From a virus, in IMG/VR virus record IMGVR_UViG_3300020214_000142, positions 1 through 22,374 of that record: 22,374 nucleotides of DNA; one strand, given 5' to 3'. A model generated the notes under the pieces. It searched no databases. It worked only from the letters and a program-made list of their open reading frames with translations, and was not told the origin of the DNA. Positions 13,202-20,655 of this stretch are shown here, in pieces (the first letter of the stretch is position 1; each line of letters starts with the position of its first letter). Made by a program: the position numbers and the translations under genes.

Positions 13202-13438
13202 ATGCAAAAAATATCTCATTCCGTAACTGAAACAATCTTAAATGTTGGCAGTGGTGCTCTCATTTCTTTTTTTTTAAACATTTTAATATTACCAATGTTT
13301 GTTTCTGGAATACAAAACAGCCTTCTTGAAACTTCAATAATAATCAGTATAATATTTACTAGTGTATCTATGGGAAGATCTTTTATATTTCGTAGATTTT
13401 TTACTCGTTTTACCGAGAAAAAATCACGGGCTATCTAA
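13202..13438 (+). CDS. DUF7220-like two-helix membrane protein
   Basis: The 78-residue protein has hydrophobic helices at about 17-35 and 43-62 and a basic C-terminus (RRFFTRFTEKK). The pattern HSVTETILNVGSGALISFFL, then IIFTSVSMGRSF and a basic end, matches from memory a family of small phage membrane proteins labelled DUF7220. Function is not established. It is directly downstream of the zinc-knuckle microprotein and its end overlaps the convergent gene by 15 bases. Confidence 0.65.
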   Translation: MQKISHSVTETILNVGSGALISFFLNILILPMFVSGIQNSLLETSIIISIIFTSVSMGRSFIFRRFFTRFTEKKSRAI

Positions 13439-13705
13439 ACTTTTAAATGATTCTTTTTTTGGTGTTTTTTTATAATACTCTTTTTTAATCTTATAATTTT
13501 CATATCTATCAGGAAGATGATGTATACATGGTTCTAATAGGTTATAATGATTTAAACAAAGTTCACACCAGATTACGGTTTCCTTTAAAGCTTTTTTTTG
13601 TTTGTTTTTGTATCTTGGATCATCCCAATCATACTTTCCATCCAGTGATTTTTTAAATACATTTTTTGGTCTCCATTTACCATTAGGTAATTGTTCCCAT
13701 TCCAC
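13424..13705 (-). CDS. HNH- or zinc-finger-like small protein
   Basis: This 93-residue protein has WCELC (CxxC near residue 50) and CIHHLPD 12 residues later, a Cys2/His2 arrangement close to the first half of an HNH nuclease site. The second half (CxxH) is missing, so a structural zinc fold is as likely as nuclease activity. The N-terminus is Trp- and Lys-rich. Start codon is GTG at 13705; a TTTAAATAAT box on the - strand around 13724-13733 lies about 25 bases upstream and interleaves with the promoter of the 13742 gene. Confidence 0.55.
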   Translation of the reverse strand: MEWEQLPNGKWRPKNVFKKSLDGKYDWDDPRYKNKQKKALKETVIWCELCLNHYNLLEPCIHHLPDRYENYKIKKEYYKKTPKKESFKSLDSP

Positions 13706-13741
13706 AAATAGTATATTAAATGGGATTATTTAAAGCTATAT

Positions 13742-13870
13742 GTGCGTGGTCTTTGTCATAAGTGTTTTTCTTCTAATTCAATTTTAAATATTAAGAGAGG
13801 AAAGATATTATGTTTAAATTGTGCAGAACCAGAAGATTTATTAATTCGTGCTACTATTACTAACCAATGA
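13742..13870 (+). CDS. 42-residue zinc-ribbon microprotein (GTG start)
   Basis: The frame encodes CHKC (5-8) and CLNC (24-27), a CxxC-x15-CxxC zinc ribbon, within 42 residues. It starts at GTG about 30 bases after the start of a TATATTAAAT box (13712-13721) and ends in an ATGA overlap with the following gene, which strongly suggests real co-translation. It is divergent from the 13705 gene, with interleaved TATA boxes between them. Function unknown. Confidence 0.6.
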   Translation: MRGLCHKCFSSNSILNIKRGKILCLNCAEPEDLLIRATITNQ

Positions 13871-14205
13871 ATGTTTCCGAAGTACTCGATACAGGAAAAA
13901 CGTATGAGAAATCGACACCACTTAAAGCTGGCGACAAGCTAACTGTCCAACACTTTAAGGTAAGATACGTTGAAGCGATGGGTTCGGATATTGCTGAGAT
14001 ACAGACAACCGAAGGTATGAGACATAGCTTTGGTAAGACGGTCATAGGTCAAGCAAAATCAGAATACTGGAATGACGTAGTGGAAAAGTGCGTTAAGAAA
14101 GACGCATCAGATGGATTAGACGTTTGGGTAGTTGAGAGGGAAGCTGAAAAGACTGGCAGAAAAATGCTAGCCCTAAGTATGTTTGCACCAAAACATACTC
14201 CCTAA
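13867..14205 (+). CDS. Hypothetical protein, possible OB-fold binder
   Basis: The 112-residue protein has an extended strand pattern (DKLTVQHFKVRYVEA, DIAEIQTTEGM, GLDVWVVERE) with a helix in between, which would suit an OB-fold nucleic-acid-binding protein such as a small single-stranded DNA-binding protein. This is only a structural impression; no motif confirms it. The ATG overlaps the zinc-ribbon stop (ATGA). Base composition is slightly richer in GC than its neighbours. Followed 8 bases later by another zinc microprotein. Confidence 0.6.
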   Translation: MNVSEVLDTGKTYEKSTPLKAGDKLTVQHFKVRYVEAMGSDIAEIQTTEGMRHSFGKTVIGQAKSEYWNDVVEKCVKKDASDGLDVWVVEREAEKTGRKMLALSMFAPKHTP

Positions 14206-14213
14206 TCTTTTTT

Positions 14214-14321
14214 ATGAAGTGTGATAGATGTGATTATGAGATGGACAAGCTAACAGTATGTCATCAAATATGTCCTAATTGTGGTGCGGTAGTAGATTGT
14301 TCTGATGGTGTTTTTGAATAA
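14214..14321 (+). CDS. 35-residue zinc-ribbon microprotein (CPNCGAVVDCSD)
   Basis: ATG 14214 opens 35 codons with CDRC at 3-6 and CPNC at 20-23, followed by VVDCSDGVF. The phrase CPNCGAVVDCSD resembles, from memory, small zinc-ribbon proteins of many phage and bacterial genomes. Start lies 8 bases after the previous stop. Likely a single zinc site; partner unknown. Confidence 0.6.
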   Translation: MKCDRCDYEMDKLTVCHQICPNCGAVVDCSDGVFE

Positions 14322-14330
14322 AAAATAGGG

Positions 14331-14738
14331 TTATTCTCTATCTCTTGTGACTATAACTCCAGCCAAGTTCACAAGCTGATTGAGAATTGTTTGACGTATC
14401 ATACCAAACCTGTCGGCATTTACATCTTCTTGTGGATAAACTTCTTTGGTCAATTCATGTGCTTGCCTAAAGTATTGTCTCCACAGATCTGCTATCATGC
14501 TGGTATCATTAGAGATTTTAACCTCTGGCACGTTTGTTATTATGATACTTCGTGGGTCTGTTGGATTAAACGCTTTACGCCTCAGCATATCTTTCGTGCC
14601 ACCCTGTTCTGAGTAGCAAGACTCGTCAACACAAACAGCCTTTGGTAGTTTTTGATACCAGACTTGTTCGCCTATTTTCCATGAAGAACCACACAGTTTG
14701 CAGTTACCATTGAATTTTGCTGTTATCTGAATTCCCAT
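14331..14738 (-). CDS. Zinc-finger protein with helical C-terminus
   Basis: This 135-residue protein has a zinc module in residues 13-41: CKLC, then CVDESC, set within strands (ITAKFNGN, GEQVWYQ). This resembles small topoisomerase-like or treble-clef zinc domains that sense or bind nucleic acid. The C-terminal 70 residues are helical (ADLWRQYFRQAHELTKE) and charged. The start is supported by the recurring promoter 13-mer at 14761-14773 on the - strand, whose TATA part begins about 30 bases upstream. It converges on the previous zinc microprotein. Confidence 0.65.
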   Translation of the reverse strand: MGIQITAKFNGNCKLCGSSWKIGEQVWYQKLPKAVCVDESCYSEQGGTKDMLRRKAFNPTDPRSIIITNVPEVKISNDTSMIADLWRQYFRQAHELTKEVYPQEDVNADRFGMIRQTILNQLVNLAGVIVTRDRE

Positions 14739-14760
14739 ACAATATATAATAACTTCTTAC

Positions 14761-14773
14761 ATATAAATCTATC
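14761..14773 (-). promoter_or_regulatory. Minus-strand copy of the GATAGATTTATAT promoter
   Basis: The - strand reads GATAGATTTATAT, the same 13-mer found on the + strand at 1204-1216 and 1739-1751. Its TATA part lies 23-30 bases before the ATG at 14738, the same geometry as the other two. Confidence 0.65.
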
Positions 14774-14785
14774 TAATGACAAACA

Positions 14786-14793
14786 TTTATATA
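14786..14793 (+). promoter_or_regulatory. TATA box of the 14815 gene
   Basis: TTTATATA starts 29 bases before the ATG at 14815 and decides that start over an upstream in-frame ATG at 14776, which lies before the promoter. Confidence 0.6.
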
Positions 14794-14814
14794 TGGGCGT
14801 ATATAATCACATAT

Positions 14815-15054
14815 ATGGCTAAAAGAAAAATTGGCAATTCACATACCACAATTTGTGTTGCGTGGGCTGATAAAGAACACTTTAGAAAGCTTGCAAAGTT
14901 AGTCAAAAAAACAAAGAATGGGGAAATGTATGAAAGCGATGCAGTGATTTTCAAAAGAATATTAGATCACTATGTATCAACAAATGATGTAAGTAGTGTA
15001 CCACACTCTACTTATCCGACTAAGGTTTCTCCAACACATGTCCAGCAAGGTTAA
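14815..15054 (+). CDS. Small RHH-like DNA-binding protein
   Basis: From the ATG chosen by the TATA box the protein has 79 residues. It begins with basic MAKRKIGNS, then a strand (HTTICVAW), helix (KEHFRKLAKLVKKT), loop and second helix (DAVIFKRILDHYVS). This is the strand-helix-helix order of ribbon-helix-helix repressors, similar in layout to the protein at 7241. The C-terminus is Ser/Thr/Pro-rich and probably flexible. Its end overlaps the convergent RNase H gene by 35 bases. Probably a viral transcription regulator. Confidence 0.55.
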   Translation: MAKRKIGNSHTTICVAWADKEHFRKLAKLVKKTKNGEMYESDAVIFKRILDHYVSTNDVSSVPHSTYPTKVSPTHVQQG

Positions 15055-15370
15055 ACTTGCGTGGAACCCACTTTATTTTTATTTTATTGGTTAACATAAG
15101 TTTACATTTTTCATAAAGTGGTTGAAGTGATTCTGTAGTGACTCTCCATTTTTCATTAATTTGTTTAACAACCAACATGGAATCAGAACGTATTTCTACA
15201 TCAACGCCTTTATATTTCTCACGAACATAACCAAGTGCATACATTAATGCCAGATATTCAAGCTCATTATTAGTTGGATTACCACCCCTATATTTTACAA
15301 CAATGTGTGTATTATCAACCAAACAGATATTAGAATGTCTGGTTCCACCGTCAATGTAAATTACAACCAA
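15020..15370 (-). CDS. Ribonuclease HI-like protein
   Basis: The 116-residue protein has the RNase H core: D7 in YIDGG, E36 in NNELEYLAL and D63 in RSDSMLV, the first three metal-binding carboxylates. The C-terminal motif is WVPRKFNLAGH rather than the usual N-x-x-A-D, so the fourth carboxylate is absent or replaced by His111. RNase HI cuts RNA in RNA-DNA hybrids and would remove primers during viral replication. Start codon is TTG at 15370. Length is short but complete for the minimal archaeal/viral form. Confidence 0.8.
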   Translation of the reverse strand: MVVIYIDGGTRHSNICLVDNTHIVVKYRGGNPTNNELEYLALMYALGYVREKYKGVDVEIRSDSMLVVKQINEKWRVTTESLQPLYEKCKLMLTNKIKIKWVPRKFNLAGHVLEKP

Positions 15371-15391
15371 TGATCAGTCTATTTATATGAA

Positions 15392-15517
15392 TTATTTATG
15401 CTTTTTTGCATATTCCTTTCGGCATGTCTGAGAGCAGTATATCTTTTGTCTACCCTTATAACGCCAAGGTAACTGTGCCCCACACTCGATACAATAAAAC
15501 GTATCATCCTTTCTCAT
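15392..15517 (-). CDS. 41-residue zinc-finger microprotein
   Basis: The - strand frame encodes CIEC (9-12) and YCSQTCRKEY (28-32, CxxxC) with a basic tail (KEYAKKHK). This CxxC...CxxxC-RKEY pattern is common in small phage and bacterial zinc proteins thought to bind nucleic acid. An ATTTATAT box at 15527-15534 lies close upstream on the same strand. It stops 21 bases before the RNase H start. Confidence 0.6.
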   Translation of the reverse strand: MRKDDTFYCIECGAQLPWRYKGRQKIYCSQTCRKEYAKKHK

Positions 15518-15550
15518 ACCGATAGATATAAATACTTATTATATAAAGGT

Positions 15551-16234
15551 TTATGGTTTCTTTTGTTTTGAGTTTTGTTCAGCAACAGCTCGTTGTCTTT
15601 TACCTTGTCGTAATGTATTCATTCTTCCATCACCTCTAGTTTTACCAGTATTAGGATCTATTACTTTTCTTTCTGGATTAATTCTACCTTTTGTATTTCC
15701 AACACCTACATTTGAATTAGGTTTTTTTGGATTTACTACATTACCAGTACCAATACCAAAACTATCTTTTTCTGGAGTCTGAGTACCTATCGTGTTTGGA
15801 TTTTGAGATTGTTTTTTACCAGTTTCATCTTTTGGTTTTTCTGGTGTAATTTCTTTATTTCCTGTTTCTCCCATTCGAGAGGCTACTTCTGATCTAGTTT
15901 GACCAGTATCACGAATCATATTTAATGTATTTTGTAGTTTTTTATCAAATTGTTTACCACCTTCTTGACCTACACCAGTTTCTGCACTACCACCTCTGGG
16001 ACTTCCAACTTTTTCTTCAACACTTTTATTACCTTCCCAATTAGGATTACGTGTTTTTTCCATTTTTCCTGTTTGAAAATTATATGACGTTATAAATTCA
16101 TCTTTCGTATTATATTTTGCTTTATTAATAGAATAAACGATTGATTTTAGCTTTGCAACTACTGGACTAACACCATCAAGTATGAGATTATTATAAAATA
16201 TTATTTCGTCTAAAGATTTTTTTTTATCGGTCAT
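15551..16234 (-). CDS. Hydrophilic, mostly disordered protein
   Basis: The 227-residue protein has a short folded-looking N-terminus (residues 1-55, helices and YSINKAKYN), then about 170 residues rich in Gly, Asn, Lys, Thr, Pro and Gln with few hydrophobic residues. The last 50 residues are strongly basic (RQGKRQRAVAE). No membrane segment or catalytic motif. Its ATG overlaps the previous stop (ATGA). It is the last of three hydrophilic genes after the terminase. A scaffold, DNA-condensing or internal virion protein is possible; this is inference from composition and position only. Confidence 0.6.
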   Translation of the reverse strand: MTDKKKSLDEIIFYNNLILDGVSPVVAKLKSIVYSINKAKYNTKDEFITSYNFQTGKMEKTRNPNWEGNKSVEEKVGSPRGGSAETGVGQEGGKQFDKKLQNTLNMIRDTGQTRSEVASRMGETGNKEITPEKPKDETGKKQSQNPNTIGTQTPEKDSFGIGTGNVVNPKKPNSNVGVGNTKGRINPERKVIDPNTGKTRGDGRMNTLRQGKRQRAVAEQNSKQKKP

Positions 16235-17172
16235 ATCTTATCCTTTTGTTTTTTCAGAAAAGCTTCAGTCTCAGCTTTGGTTAGATATTTAATTCCGAAT
16301 GTAGGTCTTGTATCTTCTACTGCTTTCTCTATTTTTTTCTTTTCTTCTTTTACTTTACCATATACAGCATTAACACCATCGCTAGTTAGCCCATCCTTTT
16401 TACTTTCCTTGTGACCTTCCATTGTAGTTTTTGGTTTTTGTTTTTCATGTTTAAATTGTTCTTTAAAATCTTGATGTGAAGCACCCTCATAATCTTTTGA
16501 TGTATCAATATCAAGCTGTGTAGACACACCTATAAATGGTCTACCACCAACATTACCATAAGCACCTTGTTCAACGCCTGATTTTTCATAAGGTTTAAGT
16601 TTTGGAGCTTTACCACTTGGTAGTGGTTTGTTGTTTTGTGGATCAGAACTTTGCACTCCCTCTGGAATATTTGCAACATCTTTCAAGTCATCAGTTTCAT
16701 AAAATAGTCGATTTCTTGCACCTTGTGCTTCTATTTGATTTGCTGGTGTGCGATAATTTGTTCTTTTATATTCTTTCATGTCCTCTTCCTTACGTTTCGC
16801 TGCGGTAAGTTTTTGAGGTGTTCCAGTAGTCGGTTTTTTATCAAGTGCATCTTTCAAAACACCTCTTACTTCTCTTGGTAATTGTTCCCAAGTTTTTTCT
16901 AAAAATCTAGGAGTGTATGCTTTAATGATTTGCAAAACTTCCGCTCGCTCTTCTAAATTCATTTCGTTCCACGTTTTGTTTTTTATTAGAATATCTTTAA
17001 CAAAAAACGTCTCGTCAATGTTTAAAATCTTTGTCTTATTGTCCTTTAGAACAGTTATATAAGTTCCGCTAATATTAGTTACAATACCATCCATTGCGAC
17101 ACCATTAACGTAGAAGTTGATACTGTCTCCTACCCTCGTGTGTTGTAATTTGTTAATTGTCGATGTGTTCAT
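16231..17172 (-). CDS. Hydrophilic protein with N-terminal SH3-like segment
   Basis: Of 313 residues, the first 55 form alternating strands (VGDSINFYV, GIVTNISGTYITVL) reminiscent of a KOW/SH3-type barrel. Residues 65-110 are helical (WNEMNLEERAEVLQIIKAY, WEQLPREVR). The remaining 200 residues are polar, rich in Lys, Gly and Glu, and probably disordered, ending in a short helix. It overlaps the upstream gene by 20 bases and the downstream one by ATGA. No family recognised. Position after the terminase suggests a role in head assembly or packaging. Confidence 0.6.
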   Translation of the reverse strand: MNTSTINKLQHTRVGDSINFYVNGVAMDGIVTNISGTYITVLKDNKTKILNIDETFFVKDILIKNKTWNEMNLEERAEVLQIIKAYTPRFLEKTWEQLPREVRGVLKDALDKKPTTGTPQKLTAAKRKEEDMKEYKRTNYRTPANQIEAQGARNRLFYETDDLKDVANIPEGVQSSDPQNNKPLPSGKAPKLKPYEKSGVEQGAYGNVGGRPFIGVSTQLDIDTSKDYEGASHQDFKEQFKHEKQKPKTTMEGHKESKKDGLTSDGVNAVYGKVKEEKKKIEKAVEDTRPTFGIKYLTKAETEAFLKKQKDKI

Positions 17173-17932
17173 TATCCTCTTCCTTACCTTGTTGTGAGGG
17201 TTTTCCTATATAAATTTGCGTGTCAACTACCACATCCCCGTCAACATCTCCAGTTGTATTTTGCTCATGTTGGTTTGCTTTTGTCGGATCACCCATGCTT
17301 AGTTTAATAACATTCATGGCTTTTTTAAAATCATTGCTTTGACCTGTTAATTTCTCTAAAATATCCCGTTTAGTTTTTTTACTCTTAATATCTTTTGCCC
17401 CGCCCGATCCCTGCATATTAACCCTATCTCTCAAAGTGTCTAGAAATGAAACTACAGCACGAGATTTTGGATCTGTATTCAGTTCCTTTGAGCCTGTAGC
17501 ATCATTATTTCGTTTACCAGTATACACATTAAAAGCTTCCAATATTTTATCAGGTGTCATGGATGAATCCCACTTTTTGTTCAATAGGTTTTGCCAGTTT
17601 GCTGTCTTTCTTTCTTCTAACCAAATTTCCCAAGTATTTTTATTATCCGATTTCATGCTTTCTTGTTGTTCTTTAGTATATGTTTTAGCCTTTTTTGGAA
17701 TCTGTTTAAAATGTATTTCACCTTGAGGGTTTAAATCACTAATAAAAATTTCATCCTTTTTCTTTTTTAGTTTTTCCACCTCTTCTAAATTACCCTCTGT
17801 TAGTTTTTCTAGTGGTTGTTCTTTGGTTTGTGATTTCCCATCAGGATTATTAAGATCCCTATTCCAGAGTGTCAAAGAGTTTAATTTTTCGGCTATCTCT
17901 TCCTTTGTTAGTATTTTATCCTGTTTAGGCAT
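17153..17932 (-). CDS. Hydrophilic protein directly after the terminase
   Basis: The 259-residue protein is Lys-, Asn- and Gln-rich with few hydrophobic blocks. A likely folded middle (residues 95-190) includes NTWEIWLEERKTANWQNLL and TPDKILEAFNVYTGKR, helical with several Trp. The ends are charged and probably flexible. Tailed viruses usually have the portal here; this protein is too short and lacks a portal-like profile. It has its own TATA-like box (ATTTAAATAT, near 17955) about 25 bases before the ATG. Function unknown. Confidence 0.6.
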   Translation of the reverse strand: MPKQDKILTKEEIAEKLNSLTLWNRDLNNPDGKSQTKEQPLEKLTEGNLEEVEKLKKKKDEIFISDLNPQGEIHFKQIPKKAKTYTKEQQESMKSDNKNTWEIWLEERKTANWQNLLNKKWDSSMTPDKILEAFNVYTGKRNNDATGSKELNTDPKSRAVVSFLDTLRDRVNMQGSGGAKDIKSKKTKRDILEKLTGQSNDFKKAMNVIKLSMGDPTKANQHEQNTTGDVDGDVVVDTQIYIGKPSQQGKEEDNEHIDN

Positions 17933-17951
17933 ATATAACGTATATAATCAT

Positions 17952-17961
17952 CATATTTAAA
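17952..17961 (-). promoter_or_regulatory. Internal promoter after the terminase gene
   Basis: On the - strand an AATTTAAATA-like box lies about 20-30 bases before the ATG at 17932, between the terminase stop and the next gene. It would allow the three hydrophilic genes to be expressed apart from the terminase. Confidence 0.5.
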
Positions 17962-17962
17962 T

Positions 17963-19345
17963 TTAACCAAAAAGTGCTTTTTGTAGTTTTTTAGACATAT
18001 CTAAGACATGCCAATTATCCCCGCCAGCTACAGCTCTACACGCCAACACTAAACTGTCAGGATAATCATCATGCTCGTCAGATCTAATTTTCATTATACC
18101 AGTTTCGGTATATTCCCTTCTCAAGTACGATAGTTGATATATAAGTTTGTTAATCTGTTTTATTTTAACTCTATGATTTTCAAATAACATTCTTAAATCA
18201 CCATACATCTTCGCTTTCTCCTGTAAACTAAAAATAACACCCCTGACGGGCGAACCTTGAGATCTTGCCAAATCAACCAAACCACCACCCAAACCCGTTT
18301 CATCAATAAAAACGGTTTCAATTTTATATTTGTCAATAAATTCCTTGATTCTACCAGCGACTTGAACTACGTTTGATTGTGATTCGTTTTCTATTTCTTC
18401 GACTGCAACGTTGTCATCATCATCAACTGATACTACTGTGTATACTGTTTCATCTCTACCAGTTCTTGCCACATCTACGCCCATGTAGAACTTTTGCCTA
18501 CCTCTAGGTGTAAAATCACCTATGGCTTCCATCAACACTGAATTGGGAAATAAAGCGTTACCAATATCTAAAAACTCACCCTCAACTTCTTGTACATATT
18601 CTTCACGAGTTAGCCTTTTAATTTCTTCTATGAATGATGGATCTTTTTGAATTAATGGATTTTCGGTTGACTTGACATGAAATTGAGTCCATAATCCATC
18701 TGGGTTGGTCGGTCTAGAATTGATGCAAGCTTCATAAAAATAACCAGCCTTTGAGAATGGTGTTGAGGTGAGCCATACTCTAGCTTGAGTAGCCATACCT
18801 GAAGGGAGAAATGCTTTCAATATGTCGGTTTTAATAAACGAGCACTCGTCTGCAATAATTACGTGGGGAGAATAACCCCTCAAACCAATACCAGTTTCAC
18901 CAGTTGCCCTAGTTATTATTTTGGACACACCATTACCGTCTAGAAATGACACCCATAATCCAGTCTGAGTGTTTTTTATTATGTAACCTTTTAGAAAATC
19001 ATTATCCATAATTAATGATCTTATCTTATCAAACATGATTGTTGCCTGATTCTGTGTGGGTGCTGCAATTACTATAGTACATTCATTCTTTATAGTTTCT
19101 AACATTACAGGGGCAAAAAAAGCAAAGTGTATTGCTTTAACAGCGGTTGAGACGGTTTTGCCTACTTGTCTACCAGATCTATATACTATAAACCTATCTT
19201 TACAATCGATGTACTTTTTATTATAATCAAATACTTTATGATTTAAAAAAACCTCTGAAAATTTACTAGGGTTTTGAGCACACTCTGTTATTGTTTTAAC
19301 AAAATCCAACCTTTCTTGGATTTGCTCATTCGATGTTCGTGCCAT
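17963..19345 (-). CDS. terL: Terminase large subunit
   Basis: The 460-residue protein shows both terminase domains. The ATPase has Walker A RSGRQVGKT (56-64), Walker B VIIADE (162-167) and the coupling motif STP (194-196). The RNase H-like nuclease has D291 in GVDVARTG, D348 in FIDETG and D427/D430 in DDYPDS. Such proteins pump DNA into the capsid and cut concatemers. Length is in the usual range. The gene overlaps the probable small terminase gene by 20 bases. Its presence marks the genome as that of a tailed virus or a provirus of one. Confidence 0.95.
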   Translation of the reverse strand: MARTSNEQIQERLDFVKTITECAQNPSKFSEVFLNHKVFDYNKKYIDCKDRFIVYRSGRQVGKTVSTAVKAIHFAFFAPVMLETIKNECTIVIAAPTQNQATIMFDKIRSLIMDNDFLKGYIIKNTQTGLWVSFLDGNGVSKIITRATGETGIGLRGYSPHVIIADECSFIKTDILKAFLPSGMATQARVWLTSTPFSKAGYFYEACINSRPTNPDGLWTQFHVKSTENPLIQKDPSFIEEIKRLTREEYVQEVEGEFLDIGNALFPNSVLMEAIGDFTPRGRQKFYMGVDVARTGRDETVYTVVSVDDDDNVAVEEIENESQSNVVQVAGRIKEFIDKYKIETVFIDETGLGGGLVDLARSQGSPVRGVIFSLQEKAKMYGDLRMLFENHRVKIKQINKLIYQLSYLRREYTETGIMKIRSDEHDDYPDSLVLACRAVAGGDNWHVLDMSKKLQKALFG

Positions 19346-19865
19346 CTGATACCGACTTTTGCGCTTTTATTTGTCTGAATATACTAGATATGTCACCAGT
19401 CTTGCCAAACTCCGTTTTTTCAGTCACCACGATTTTACTATTTAAATCATTAATTGCTTTTATGACATTTAATAGGGTATTAATTTCAGATTTGGTATTT
19501 CTGTCTGGCACATTACCGTCAAACTTTGCCTGAGTTAAAGCCATTAAGACATTCTCCATTGACAGTTTGGCTATAAGATCAAGCATATCTTTTACATCTT
19601 CTGGATTGCGTGTGTTCATCGAATTGAGTAGTTTAACAAAATCAGCTCTTATAGCACAGACAGCATTTTTTTCATATTTAGGACATTTACCATTTCCACC
19701 TTCTTCCACACTGCGGTAAATACATTGATCACAAAGGGCTGGTATGTTTGCATCTTTAAAATGCTTAGCAGAGTTAAACGGTGATATGGTTTTTCTTTTA
19801 TCTTCTTCGGCTACAAAATTACCATTCACTGATTTTATTTTAAAAATCTCGTTCTTTTCAACCAT
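19326..19865 (-). CDS. Probable terminase small subunit
   Basis: From the ATG at 19865 the protein has 179 residues. It contains a Cys module (CDQC, then CPKY and VCAI) near residues 45-75, followed by helices (ADFVKLLNSM, VKDMLDLIAKL, SEINTLLNVIKAIND). It sits immediately before the large terminase with a 20-base overlap, the standard place for TerS. Helical content and position support the call, but TerS proteins are too diverse to identify by motif. The start at 19865 leaves 19 bases to the upstream stop; an upstream in-frame start at 19949 would overlap that gene. Confidence 0.6.
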   Translation of the reverse strand: MVEKNEIFKIKSVNGNFVAEEDKRKTISPFNSAKHFKDANIPALCDQCIYRSVEEGGNGKCPKYEKNAVCAIRADFVKLLNSMNTRNPEDVKDMLDLIAKLSMENVLMALTQAKFDGNVPDRNTKSEINTLLNVIKAINDLNSKIVVTEKTEFGKTGDISSIFRQIKAQKSVSDGTNIE

Positions 19866-19884
19866 TATATAACAGTTATTTTTT

Positions 19885-20655
19885 CTAGTACTTAAAGTTT
19901 TCTTCGTAAATGTTGAAGGATTTACATAATGGCATGAAAAGTAATGCAAATGGAATTTTTAATAGTGAGTAATATTCCGCATTAACGACATCTTCGGTTT
20001 TAATGCCTATTTTTTCCATGTAATCTTTATATTTTTCACAGTTGTATCTTAATATTGGTATCAGACCCCTACCCTTTTCACCAAAAAACATTGAGGATGT
20101 AGAATTGTTATTCCATATTTCAGTCTTTTTTGCCATCGCTGCTGAGATCCATGCACTAGTATCAAGACTGTAAAACTTGTTACCTCTACCCATATAACTT
20201 CCCTTTGCTAATCCATGAAATTTTAGATTAGCTGGTAACTTTCTTATTTGATCTTCCGTTTCTAATTTTCCCCTTATTTCACCTAAACAAACATATGAAT
20301 CTTTTTGGGGTTTAAGTAATGATATATGATTAAGATAATTACCTTGTAAGACTGGTAAAGTCCAATCTATACCCAATTCACGTTCTTTCTTATACCATTT
20401 TATAGTTTCTTCCATATTATAAAACACATCAAACTGAGTTGCAAAATCATAGTTTTCTCTATGCTTTCTTAACAGATCGTGGTATCTTTGTGCTTCGGTT
20501 CCTACACCAGCAACTACAAATATACTATCAAATTTCTGTCTAAATTTTGTAATATTTGCGTAAGAGTATCTGAAAGACAACATAACGTTTCTCACACCAC
20601 ATTTTTCTAAAGCTTCTAAATGTGCCTTGTTGTTGGCGTTAAAGTATATTTTCAA
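19885..20655 (-). CDS. TGT/DpdA-like TIM-barrel protein
   Basis: From TTG 20655 the product has 256 residues starting MKIYFNANN. The order of motifs fits tRNA-guanine-transglycosylase-like phage proteins: GVRNVMLSFRYSY, a strand at the usual catalytic-Asp position, LPVLQGNYL, CLGEIRG, KFHGLAKG and DTSAWISAA near the C-terminus. TGT relatives exchange guanine for 7-deazaguanine bases in tRNA, and DpdA does this in DNA. The usual DSGAF-like segment reads VVAGVGT, so the expected first Asp is missing. The TTG is chosen because it matches the family's N-terminus and limits overlap with the upstream gene to 17 bases; TTG 20661 and ATG 20718 are alternatives. Confidence 0.55.
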   Translation of the reverse strand: MKIYFNANNKAHLEALEKCGVRNVMLSFRYSYANITKFRQKFDSIFVVAGVGTEAQRYHDLLRKHRENYDFATQFDVFYNMEETIKWYKKERELGIDWTLPVLQGNYLNHISLLKPQKDSYVCLGEIRGKLETEDQIRKLPANLKFHGLAKGSYMGRGNKFYSLDTSAWISAAMAKKTEIWNNNSTSSMFFGEKGRGLIPILRYNCEKYKDYMEKIGIKTEDVVNAEYYSLLKIPFALLFMPLCKSFNIYEENFKY

